NCBI GenBank assembly: GCA_012845835.1
Contig: JABAKD010000010.1
Coordinates: 12,609,973-12,673,972 of the forward strand
Length of the DNA stretch: 64,000 nucleotides
Source of the DNA: Undaria pinnatifida
Taxonomy: Eukaryota; Sar; Phaeophyceae; Laminariales; Alariaceae
Reading direction: 5' to 3'
Shown: in pieces, positions 11,359-23,500 of the stretch
Layout of the letters: each line of letters begins with the position of its first letter
Position numbering within the stretch: position 1 is the first letter of the stretch
The notes under the pieces: model-generated
What the model was told of the DNA's origin: nothing
The model's database searches: none
Seen by the model: only the letters and a program-made list of their open reading frames with translations
Translations under genes and position numbers: made by a program

Positions 11359-14300
11359 ATGCGGTTGCTGCTGATGCGGTTGCTGCTGCTGTAGTTGCTG
11401 CTGCTGCGGAGGCGGTGCACCGTGTTCGCCGCCGCCGCTGCCACCGCTGCGCTCATGGTACAACGCGGGTCTATCGTTACCCCCCTCGAGCCTTGACCCA
11501 CCAGGGGGCCCCGTCGGCCCACCCGGGGGTCCACCCGGCGGCCCAACAGCCCCCGGCGGCCCAACAGCCCCCGGCGGCCCACCAATCCCCGGCGACCCAA
11601 CCGGGGGTCCACCTGGCGGCCCACCCGGGGGTCCACCTGGCGGCCCACCCGCGGGTCCACCTGGGGGCCCACCAGGGACCCCACCAGGTGGCCCACCCAA
11701 CGGCCCACCCGGCGGCCCTCCCAGCCCCCCCGGTGCACCCTGCCCCCCAGGTCCCCCCGGTCCAGCCGGTCCTCCAGCCGGCGGGCCGGGGCGCCCCAGT
11801 CTCCCGAGGGGCGCTCTACCAGGGTCAGAGCCCTGCCGGCGTGTCGGCGGTCCACCGTGCGGCTGCGGTGTACCAGACCCAGGTCCAGGCCCGGCCAAAG
11901 CTCCCGGTGGCCCGAGCGGAGGGCCTACACCGCCACCACCGCCGCCCTTACCGCCGCCTCGTCCCCCTCCACCGTCGTGGTAGCCCGAGTCCCGCCTGGG
12001 CGGAGGGCCATCCTGTACGGGTGGGGGGTAGCTGCCGACACCGCCACTGCCTTGGGGTAGTGCGCGTTCTAGTGGGGGGCGGTCCCCACGCATTGGCCGC
12101 TGGTGCAGCGGGCCCAGGCCCGGGCCCGGGCGGTCTGTCGGCCCGCTGCTGGGCGGGGGAGGGCCTCTCCTCGGGGGACCGTAGCGATCGTCCTGCCGAA
12201 GGTCGCGCTGCTAGGTTTGTGAGAAGAAGGCGGTCGTTTTTTAAATGGGAGGGGAGGCGTGGGGGGAGGGGGTTGGGCGGGGGTCAGTCAGAGTTCAAAT
12301 CGTGAGGAAGAAAAGGGCAACGACAACATACCGGCATAAACAAGATACCAATTATATATTTTTGCTAACGACGCTCCGAGAGCAGCCTCGCGTTGTTTTG
12401 CTGTCCAAAATACAATAAAAAAACAGATATCGGGTAAAATGATGGCAGGCACAACAGAACCTCCCCAGTCTCGCGACCTGTAGGCCTTTCCGAGCGAGGA
12501 ACCGCAAGACCGCACCCCCGCGCGCGCCGTATGCGACAAGCCTCGCGCGTCGAACTTACCCCAAACTCTTGGATAAAACTCAATCTCAAAACTACGAACC
12601 AGTGTTTCGATGGATCTCTTGACGAAGCCGATCTCACCCTCTGTTCGTCCACTTAACGCTTGGAGTGATCCCTCCTTGCCCACGTCTTACACCATAAAGA
12701 ACATGTTCAAGAGCGGGTCAATGCTACCCTCCACTTGGGTCTCTTGGGACTCCTGGGGAGTAGGGGCTTCATATTTGGCGGAAGACTTGCAACACTCACG
12801 CCAACAGCCTACAACTTTCTACAAGCACTGAGAGATAGACTACGGAGAGTCGAGAGCGAAGAAATCGACGTGTCCATCAGTCAATGCCCCAAGAAGATAC
12901 CTAAGCTCCAGATAGACGGTCTAAACAGGACGTCCTATATATATGTGAAATCGAAAAAATAACCCGCTTCCGGGGCTATTTTCTTGTTGTAAGATGCAGC
13001 CAATGAGATATTCGTAGCCCTCCACGGCTTAGGTGGAAACATGCAAAGAGTCCAAGGCGCAACCCGAGGCTACCACTGCGAGCGCCACAGACCCATGCGG
13101 GCGGGCGCTGCGCTTTCACTTACTACCGCGGAGAAGCGGTATTCTCGCGCGTCCCGTGCGGCAGCCGAACCAAGCGCCTTCACGGTGGCAAACACAGAGC
13201 CCAGGCGGAGGTATGAACCAGACGAACCGCCCTCTATGTAATGGTGCTCGTCCGCCGGAGGACGTACGCAAGCAGCTACGTGTGTGGCAGGGGTGATACT
13301 ATTTGTGGTGTGGGTGTGGGCTGCAGTTGGGTGGCGCGTGGCCCATCGCCCACTACAGCGACGGTGGCATTCGTGATGGCGGGACTACTGGATGGGCACT
13401 GCTGACATACAGACCAAAATCAGCTGACACCCAGGCAGAGCAAGCGAACCTTGGTCTTTATCCCCCAAATATCGGTGCGATGTGTTTTCGGGCAATCGCG
13501 TGGCTCGCGGGGTGGTATATTTGACACAAATTTTAGCCTGTACCTCTTGTTGACTCCAAACGGAACAGGCTTTAAACGGATCACGTAAACCCGTTATTGG
13601 TCAACTGCCCATATTTTTACCTTATATGCCTTCCACCAGGGCATGCCGTTGACGACAGCTTTGAAAACCCACCAGCGCGAGTTCCTAGAAAGGGCTACCC
13701 TGCGTACCTTACTACAGTCAAACCCCGCTTAAAGACGCATATCGGTACTTTTTTTCAAGGCGTCTTTAACGCGGGGAATCGTCTTTAAGATTCCGGGGAC
13801 GATAACGCACCATCCCCGGGGCCGATGGAGGCATAACATACATCAAAAGACGCGCCGTTGCAGCAGGTATACTATAACGAAACGAGAATCCACAAATCTG
13901 ACCGTCACAACGTTGCCGTGGTTGAAAGTGGAATGTACTTAAAAACCAAGTTTATACAGTAGTTGCCGCACCCCACCGCCCGAAATAAAATGCTCCGAGA
14001 AGTGGGTTCAATGTTGCAGGATGAAGGTTATTATGACTGCAGTGAACTCTCTCTCTCGGTTGGTGTCGACTGTGTTATTCTTATTATCTTCTCGTCCTCA
14101 TGTTGGAAACCTCGCCGATATATCATTCACCACCTCTGTTCCAACTTTGACATGTCAAATCCTACCTGATAAGGACACAGATGGACATCAACTCAGAAAA
14201 ACGGTGAAGATAAACAACGCTAGACAACAACAAGAGAACCGTACATCACAAACAGGCCCATTGCTATATGCCCTCCACAAAAAAAAAAAAACTACCGCCC

Positions 14301-14492
14301 CCACATGTCGCCAAGAGTGGCCTGCACCTCGCCCTCCTGCTTCGCTCTTCGGTTGACTTGAGTTTCATGAGTGAACGAATGCACAGTCCTCGAAAGAAGG
14401 TACAGGGTTTCGCTGTACTCGCCGTTCTTCCCTTTCGCGTTGAAAAAGGAGCGGCACTCCTCGAGGCGAGAGCGGACTCTATCCATGTCCAC

Positions 14493-14524
<32 letters not shown>

Positions 14525-17500
14525 CTGCTCTCTGGCAGTCTACAGGTGTGCTGCACCATTTTTTGGGGGGCCCCGCAGCGTAAACAATACACCCCCCCTT
14601 AAACTTGTACATCTGCGGGGCACCCTGGTTCAGATTTTTTTTTCGTCTTTATAGCGGGGAGTTGACTTAAGAAGTGCGTCTTTAAGCGGGGTTTGACTGT
14701 ATGAAAAAAGTGTAACATCAGCCGTGGACGCATATATAGTCAACTTACTGAGGGTTTATTTTCGGATTGTTCGCAATGAAAACGCCATCGTATAATTTGG
14801 TGGTAGGGTTACACCCAAATCGTCGCGGGGATGCAGATACTGCAAAATACCTGGTACCTGGAACGTAGTTATATTAATTACCTGAGTCTACTTACACTTG
14901 CCTATACTCATCTGTATGTGCATGTATGTACCTAAACTATTGCACCATAAACCCGGGAATAAGACAAAAGGTAGGGTTGTGAATTGGTTGACAATCAAGT
15001 TTTTAAGTCGCTGACTAAGCTATAAGGTGGGCTAGCCAGCTAGGTACTACACCTATGCATATTAACAGTTCCTTGCTGCCATTTGCGAGATTTGCGTTTG
15101 GGATTTGACTGGTCTGTACTGCTCTGTCTGTGGCTCGCTGTGTGTTTTATACAACGAGAGGCTTACACTCAGTTGGTTGGATATTTTCAACATCCATCCA
15201 ACAGCTACAAGAAAACCGTCAAGCCCAGCAGACTTACAGCCCCAACAAAATTTGACCCTTACCTGCATGCCGGGGTCGTAGCCACCAAGCCGTAGCTCCT
15301 CGCCGGGGCCAGGAGTTTCTCGGAGTTCAGGGCGGTTCTGCAGCCGAGGCTTTCGTTCGAATGACCGCATCGATATTTCAATCCAAACAGGGGGAGGGGG
15401 GGGGGGGGGGTGAGGAAATGATAGCGTTGACCAATCTATCCACAGAAGAGGGGGCGGAGGAATGGGTGGGTGCACTCATCACCAATGGACGGAGGGGAGA
15501 AATGTGCGCGAAACAAAAGCAGCGAGAAAGGAGAAAAGGAGAACGGCACCGGCCTGAGAATGAGCACCAATTATTGACTCTTCGCAGATGCGGGAAAACA
15601 AGGGTACTAAGGGCATGCGTCTTTCGGTCGGTTGGAGTGAAAGCGGACCGAACCAAATTAATAAAATAAAAAAACACACGGAACAAACGCACGGAACGAG
15701 CAAACGGCGAGACGCTGGGCCGAGTCTCTCTGTAGAAAGTGAATACAGCGCAACACATCTTACCGAATGCAACCATTTTTAGGTTACACACACGCAACAG
15801 AACGCAGGGTGGGGGGAGGCACGACTCGAGTGGGAATGTGCCTTTCTCAAATGAAGCAAAAACCTATACAAGCTGGGCTGGCCAAAAAACCCATAATCCG
15901 TCAATCGGGCATACCTTTTGAACGACAGTGACCCACTGCAAACTGAGCATATTCTCGTAATCAGTTAGATACGGTTGTCATTTTTAAGCCCTCCAGCTTA
16001 AGAATCTGCCAAGTTGGTGCCGAAAAAAGTGGTTGCTACTCACGTCTCCTAGTTTGAGCATTTTTTTCATGATTTTTTCGCGTTGCTTTTTCTAAAATTT
16101 GTCGAAATACAACGTGGATGGAATTGGCTCAATTTTTCTGGGCATGTACATCTTGGGACGAGGAGTAGGGAAATATGCGCTTCATTTCATGGGTCAATTT
16201 CGTTCGAAAGCTATGGATGAATCCCTGAAATATATGTAAACTTGTATGCAGAGGCCCTTCGGTGGAAACTTGGCCATGCATCTCTCAATTTTTGAAGTTA
16301 GGACCTGAAATTTTGACACGTGATTTGGACCAAGCTCACCAAAACAGTACTTGGCGAACTCGAAAAAAAAATAAAAAATAGCTGACATATGGCCGGCCAA
16401 AAGTTTTCCAAAATTATGAAATTGATGAAAAGTCAACGGATTTTTCTTTCATTTTTTGAGTTCGCCAAGTACTGTTTTGGTGAACTTGGTCAAAAAAACG
16501 TGTCAAAATTTTAGGTCCGAACTCGAAAAAAAGAGCGCAGCACAGCGATATTGGCTTGTTTCGAGCGTTTTGGCCGGCCCAGCTTGTACACAATACGAAA
16601 CAGATAATACAAAAGAACAAAAACACAAAAAACGAGAAAAAGCACCACAGACGGTACAAAAAACAAATTGGGGAGCAAAACAAAACAAAAACGCCTACCA
16701 CTACGATGAACTTCGCATCTCGTCCCTGGAACAGTCTACGGTACGGCATACGACGTACTTCGTATCACATCCTTGGTACAGTGCAGCACCGACCCGCTCA
16801 CAAGAACGGAACTCACAAAAAAGTCAGTCGGACAACAAAAAAAAGAATAAAAAGCTCCCAGCCCGCGAGTCACCGTCTATTTTTTTTTTCCTGTGACCAA
16901 CCTGGACCCAAAACACCATGGCACCGCTGCTGCTAGGCACCAGACGGGTTGACAGCAGACGTCAATACGTAGCAGTAGGGAGTACCGTACAGCAGGACAA
17001 TTCGTACTCACGGTACATGGAACGATAGGAAAGGCAATCATGCCTGCGGAAAATTGTTTGTGCGCTACGAGTACTACAGCAAGCGTCAATAGGCGGCAGT
17101 ACCGGGTACCGTACAACAGTACAACACTTAACGTACATGGAACGATAAATGAGTTAGGCATGCGTGCGGGAAAACGCTCGTGCGCTACTGCGAAAAACGT
17201 CTCCTCGGGGGCTGAAACGAGAAAGTGCAACATAAGACAGCGTGTTTCGCGAACACCCAAATTTAGAAAGTTATCCTGAGCCCGATTTCAGGTACAGTTA
17301 GCCTGAGCCCGGATTTCAGGAATCTTGTGAGAGTGCCGGTATTGTGTGCGGTAGCGTACAGTAAATTCTACGGGAAAAGCGGCACCCCCGCCCCCTCCGC
17401 GGAGGCGCCACCGTGAAGCAAGTAGTTTCTAAAATAAACAAAATATTGAAGCCACCCAGAAAAAAATCCTGATGGTGATCGTGTTCTTCATACTGCGGTC

Positions 17501-20500
17501 ATGTATGGTATCACATAATGCAACAGCAGCAACATGATAAGACTCTCGTGTTTAACGTACGCGAAACAACAGCGAACAGAAGCAGCGCGGCAGACAGACA
17601 GCCGACAGGCCTCATGTCGGGCAAGAGAGGCCACGACCACAGAAACAGCAGCATCGTCACAAATAGCCGATGGACAAAACATATCCAGGATGCCGCGAGA
17701 AGTCTTCCTATGAAAAAAGTAGACGGCACGAAGAAATCCCTAAATCATACTCGTACTCGTACTGTGCTCTTGTATGAGTGGTTCATGTGATACACAACAG
17801 CAGAAGCAGTGTTACAGGCCCTGTGCTGTGCGTACATAAACACTGGAGGCAGCGCGATAGACAGCTCAACAAGTAAGAGCGTAACATAAAGCCGATGGAA
17901 AAATCCACGATACCCAGCAACCCCGAGGATCGTTTGCATGGATGGGTTCAGACACGTGTTGCGAGACGTTTCCTGGCAAAAAAAACGCCTCGACAAGTGT
18001 CCCTATATCGGAGCGTTGTATCGTGCCGGCGTGCGACGTAAAACGTGGTGTCCAACAGGGAGAAAGATGTCAGGGATAACAGGTATTACAACACCAGCAG
18101 TAGGAGCTTTTCGAAAGTGTGGGAGAAAAAAAAACATACCTGGTATACCGTGTGCCCATAACAATACCAAGTGAGCATCAAACTCGGACAAAAGATACAC
18201 AGGAACCCCGACGATTGTTCGTACTCGTACATACGAATGCAGGCAAGTGTTGTGAGAGGCGCCCTAGCGAAAGAGACCCCTTGAGATTTGTAACGAGTGC
18301 GTGGAAGTTAAGGAAGGTTCTACCGGCAACATCATCGAACACAACATATGCTCCCACCAGGAAGATGCCCATTCCGGGTGTTTCTGCTCCAGGGGCGATT
18401 CAAACACCATCAGGTTAGAACAAATATTTTCGATTGTAAGCAACTATACACGTCCGAGTCAGAGTGCCAACTTGCGACGTGAAACATGGCGTCGGACACG
18501 CAGCGACGGACGTGAGCTTTTCGAATGTGTGAGTTTTTCTAGCACCCAAATTAATCTTGTTTGCTTTTCCTAATAAACGGGTGGGCATCACAGTCAGTTC
18601 TATTTTCAAGTTAAAAAGCGGGCATCATATCATGTACAAAATACCATGGGTAGATTGACTCTCTTGGGGGAAAATGCCCAAAACGAAACAAAATCGTCTC
18701 AGCACCTTAGCCACATTTTCCGGGGTAAACAGCTTAAGATTAACCACTTAAGCAGCTCCACTCATGTTGCACCCACGTTATTGGGGACTAACTACTTCGA
18801 ATTAGATTAGGGATTAGGGTCATTCTCGAAGAAATAGCACTGCAGGTTTTAAAGCTAATCTACACAAAAAAGAAGAGGTCGAAAACTCACTGAGTGTCTT
18901 GACCCTTTTGGGATCCATCTACACCCATCAACGAAGTACAACGGTACTATTTTCGGCCGGCTACGAGTGATGTAAGCACCCAGCCGTGCGAGGACCATGC
19001 TACGCGTCTTGTCGCACGACTCCTTGCAAGTGTAGTACGGGTATCAACCCTTGTCCTCCATTCGCGCAGTAATCGACGCTGGAACCGTCGTTTTTCATCG
19101 TCATTGTTTCCCTCTCAAGTCCGAAGAGGGTCAAGCAAATATTATGCCAGGTGTGTTACACTATTGTAGCAAGTGTCCGGCCATCGCACTGCACCTGCGG
19201 CGCAACCCCCGGCAGGAGTTCCGTTTCGAAGGCGTCCTCGTAGCGGCGTTTTTCTGGCATTCTCGGCTGTGGACGACGACAGGCAGCAGTAAGTACGTAG
19301 AACGGGAGGTAGGTCGGTAGGTCGGTAGGTAGGTCGGTCGGTAGGTAGGTGGGCAGGCATGCAAGTAGGTAGGTAGGTGGGTGGGTAGGTAGGTCGGTAG
19401 GTCGGTAGGTAGGCAGGCAGGTAGGTACGTAGGTAGGTAGGTGGGTAGGTAGGTAGGTAGGTAGGTAGGTAGGTACGTAGGTGGGTAGTTGGGTAGGTGG
19501 GTAGATAGGTAGGTAGGTAGGTAGGTAGGTAGGTAGGTAGGTAGGTAGGTAGGTAGGTAGGTAGGTAGGTAGGTAGGTAGGTAGGTAGGTAGGTAAGTAG
19601 GTAGGTAGGTAGGTAGGTAGGAAGGTAATAGGTAGGTAGGTAGGTAGGTAAGTAGGTAGGTAGGTAGGTAAGTAGGTAGGTAGGTAGGTAGGTAGGTAGG
19701 TAGGTAGGTAGGTAGGCTTAGGCACACGTGGGTAGGTAGGTAGGAATAAGTGGATAGGTAGACAGGTATACGTGGGTAGGTGGGAGAGCATGTGAGTAGG
19801 CAGATAGGAAGCAAGGTAGGTTGGTGGGTAGAGGAGGAGGGCAGGCAGGAGAGTAGGCAGGAAACTTCGCAGCGTAAATAGACAGGTGTAGAATGTAGAC
19901 TCAGGTATAGGTACGGCAGATACTGTACAGCAGTAGGTATACAAGTAGGAAGGCATGTATAGGAGGTAGGCATGTACAGGAGGGAGAAATGTACAGGAGG
20001 TAGATATGTACAGCAGTAGCCAGACTGGTACAGCAGCAGGTAGACAGGTAGGCTGATGTTGCCCTCGTTAATTGCATTCCTCAATCTTCCCTCAGGACTT
20101 CCAAAAAATAGTTGTACTATAACCCCGTCAAAAATCGCACCACCAATGACACGACTTGGGAAACTACGGCAGTTCAACCTAGAGTCGACATGTTTTGGAG
20201 TATCACATACGTACTGTTATCCAGAGTCGATGTCAAATACCGTTAGTAAAAATGGTTTTATTCCGGCAACCTCACTCTACCCGTCTCACCGCCTGCTGCT
20301 GTTGCTGTTGCAAGTGATACTGAGGAGGCGGAGGACCACGGCGGGAAGGAGAATGGCGTTGTTGCTCGTAGAAGGGGTCCCCCCCACGACGGTCCTGCGG
20401 CGGCGGTAGGAGCTCCTCCTGCGCGGAAGCCAAACACACAGAACAAGAAAAAAAATAAACAACAGAAAGGGGTTGGCGGCGAGGGGCAAGGGGCGTGGGG

Positions 20501-23500
20501 TGGGGGGTTGGCTCGGGCGGGTGGCTTCATACATACGTTGTGTTTTTCGGAAACCCCTGCCAAACGTACTTCGTACCACTCGTATTTATTGCAGAATTGC
20601 CGCCATCTCTTCGTCGGGAAAAAGTATATATGGCAGTGGTATATTCGTGAATACGAGGCAGACCACCGACCTGATCCCTGACCCCAAGGCCAGGGGGGTG
20701 GTGACCCGGCCCATCGAACTTCTCGTCGTAGTAGCCGTCTTGCGGGTACTCCTCCCGCGCCTGTCACCACGTACATCCATAGCGAAGCGCGGGAGGGTGA
20801 GAGGGGGGGGGGGGGTTAATCGTCGGAAAATAAGAAACAAACACAAAAATAATGCACAGAAAAACAAAGAAAAAAAAAGCCTAGAGGTGTTTTGCGGTTG
20901 GCGTGTCGCTAGTCACCAATGGATGGCAAGATTACGGGTGTATCAGGTACGCTGCGAGAGCCCATCGCGAAGCCAAGTCCGTAAGAACGCGGTCAATCTG
21001 ACACGCGAAACTCCAACCTCGGGGACACCGATCGACCGTCCGGCCCTCCTGTGTACTGGTAAGAGTCAGCGGATGCATGCTGCGCTAAACAAAAGCAGCG
21101 AGACACTTGACACCCGCATGTACACAGCTCACAGGACCATACAACAAGCAACCGGCCCTCCACGGACACGAGAACATATACTGTCTCTCCTCCCCAACCA
21201 TTAATACAGTTTTGAAAAATATTGAAAAAAAAAACTCTCGGTATTTACGATTTTTAACAGCGCGACAGGGGTTGGACTGCAAATATTCTCACCTGGCGTC
21301 TCCTACCGCTAGGCGGTCCTTCGCCACCACCGCCGCCACGGCCACCGCCGAAGTGTTCCACGTGCGCCGGCAAGCGCCGATCCACGGGGTCCATTCCGAG
21401 CACTGCAGCCCCCAGCGGCGGCTGTTGCTGTTCCGGGCCGCGGCCCATCCCGCCGCTCCTCTGTCCCGGCCCATTGCCGCGGTGTCCCCTACCCCCCGGA
21501 GCCATCGGCCTCCCCGCCATCGGAACGCCCCTTGGCGGGGGCGCGCGCGGCGGAGAGTCGTCGAACGCCGACCACTCCCGGAACCCACTGCCGCTCCCAC
21601 CATCCCCTCCTCCGTCTGTGGGCGGAGGTGCCCTGTTGCCGCCCCACTCGCCCCCGTCCTCACCGCGGTCTTGGCTCCCCCAGTTCCTGTCTGCCGGTCC
21701 CCCGCCAGGCGACAGAGGCTCGCCGCCGCGCGGGCGGTAACGCCCGCCACCCTCCCCGCGCCCTCCCCTGCCGCCGCCGCCGCGACCGCCCCTTCCGCGG
21801 CCACCCCGACCCCCTCCCCTCGGGCCCCTCCCCCCGCCTCCACCGTCGCTGTCGAAGCGGGGATCGGGCTCCCACTCGGGATTGAGCAGGTCGGCTTCGG
21901 GGCCCGGCCGTCCCCTGCCACCGCCGTTGTCCCACTCGCCCCTCCTGGCACCCAGCCCGCGGGGTTGGGGTGGCGACAGCGGCAGGAGCTCCTCCTCCCA
22001 GTAGCGCTCGTCCGGGTGGTTAGGCGCGCCCTCCCGCCGGTAACCGCGCCCTCCTTCTCCGCCAGGGGGGCGGCCGCCGCCACCGCCGCGCCCACCCCCA
22101 TCGAAGCCGCCACGCATGGGCCTCTCCCGCGAGCCCCGCCCACCGCGGCCACCGTGCCCCCTACCGCCGCCGTGGCCAGGAGGCTCACCGTCCCAGGGGC
22201 CCTCGAGCCCGGGACCATCTCGACGAGGATCGCGGCCGCCGGGACCGGGCATGTCACCCATGTGTCCCCGCCCACCGCCGCCGCCCCTCCCGTACGGCAT
22301 TGGAAACCGTGCCTCGTCCTGCGGCATGCGCTCCCTCATGTCGTCGTAGCCCCCGCCCCTACCCCCACCCCTTCCATCGGGCCCCGGCCCCCTCCTCCGC
22401 TCCTGGGAGGACCGCGGCCCTCGCCGCGGCGGTGGCCCGTTGAATGCCTCGTGTCCCTCGTGCAAGGCGGACCCTGTGAAGCGCTCGTAGTCGTGGTCGT
22501 CTGCCATGTCATCATCGTACCTCGGCCTCTTATTTCCCCAGGGCTCGTCTGGGTGGGGCCTGCCACGGCCGCCGCCACGGCCGCCGCGCTCGTCGCCTCG
22601 GCCGCCGCGCCCGCCGCGCCCGCGGCCCGAGCTAAACCTGCCCCCGTAGGGCGAGGAGTCGCGAGCCCCGCGGTCATAGTCACGGCCACGGTCGCGATCG
22701 CGATGATCATCATACCTACCGCCGCCCCAACCGCTGCCGCCCGAGTGGCGGGAGGGGTAGTCCTCGCGGTCCCCCCTGCGGGAGGAGGAAGCGGGGGGCG
22801 AGATGGGGTTGCCGTAGTGGTCGATCGAGCCTTTCACCGTGTTGGGCTTGCTGAAGGGCCTCTCCCGGTCCCTGCTAACCCGCCTGTCCTTCGGGCCTCG
22901 CGAGCCTCTTTCTGAGGAACCGCCGCCAGAAGTGCGGCGCGAGCGGCTGTGTGGCTTGTCTTCGGCGCTGCTCCGCGACTGTGAGGCCGGTCCGGGTACA
23001 ATCGGTTACAACGGCACCGGGGTGGGTGGGCGAGTGGGTGGGTAGGTGGGTGGGGGGGCAAACCACAAGAGGGGAAGAGGTGGGTCGCTGGTGGGTGGGG
23101 GGACAAACCACAAAAGGGAAAGAGTATTGGTGCTGTTGTTTCATCTAGCCTCGCTAAGGAGGACAAAAAGCAAAGCTGAGGCGGAACATAGAGGGGGGGG
23201 GTTCGTGCACCCGCGTAGCCACACAACTGCAGTAGTTATCCATCCAACCACCCACCCACCAACTATTCGCCACGACAACCAACAAACCAACTGTAAACTC
23301 ACCCGCTGGTCTCTGGGTCCTGACTCGCGGTGAGACCTCCCCCTCTCCCGCTCGACGGGGTCGTCGTCCCTCCCGCGTCGGTCCCTCTTCCTCACGGCCT
23401 GCGCGTACTCCTTAAAGTCTTCGCAAGTCCTTGACCCTTCTTTCCGATCGCCGCGGCCACTCGGCGCGGCACGGGCAGCGTAACCCTCCTCCTTGCGCCG

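Larger units (their letters stand above)
15338..20289 (-). other. Gene 1 intron 6
   Basis: 4.95 kb between exons 6 and 7, holding the foldback element, the 124-bp tandem duplication and the GGTA microsatellite. No supported coding sequence. Confidence 0.5.

Noticed and set aside
12610-12960. Two overlapping plus-strand ORFs with protein-like stretches
   Set aside because: Frames switch, no splice sites join them and no family is recognised.
19161-20177. Long minus-strand ORF encoding (Pro-Thr-Tyr-Leu)n
   Set aside because: It is a reading of the GGTA tetranucleotide microsatellite. Two frames are open in the same way and nothing around it looks coding.
20990-21060. Possible extra gene 1 exon on the minus strand between exons 4 and 5
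   Set aside because: It has an acceptor and an open phase 0 frame, but its Cys/Trp-containing composition is unlike the neighbours and the donor is weak.
21107-22915. 602-codon plus-strand ORF rich in Pro and Ala
   Set aside because: It is the complement of the Gly/Arg-rich exon 4 of gene 1, which has matching splice sites and phase.
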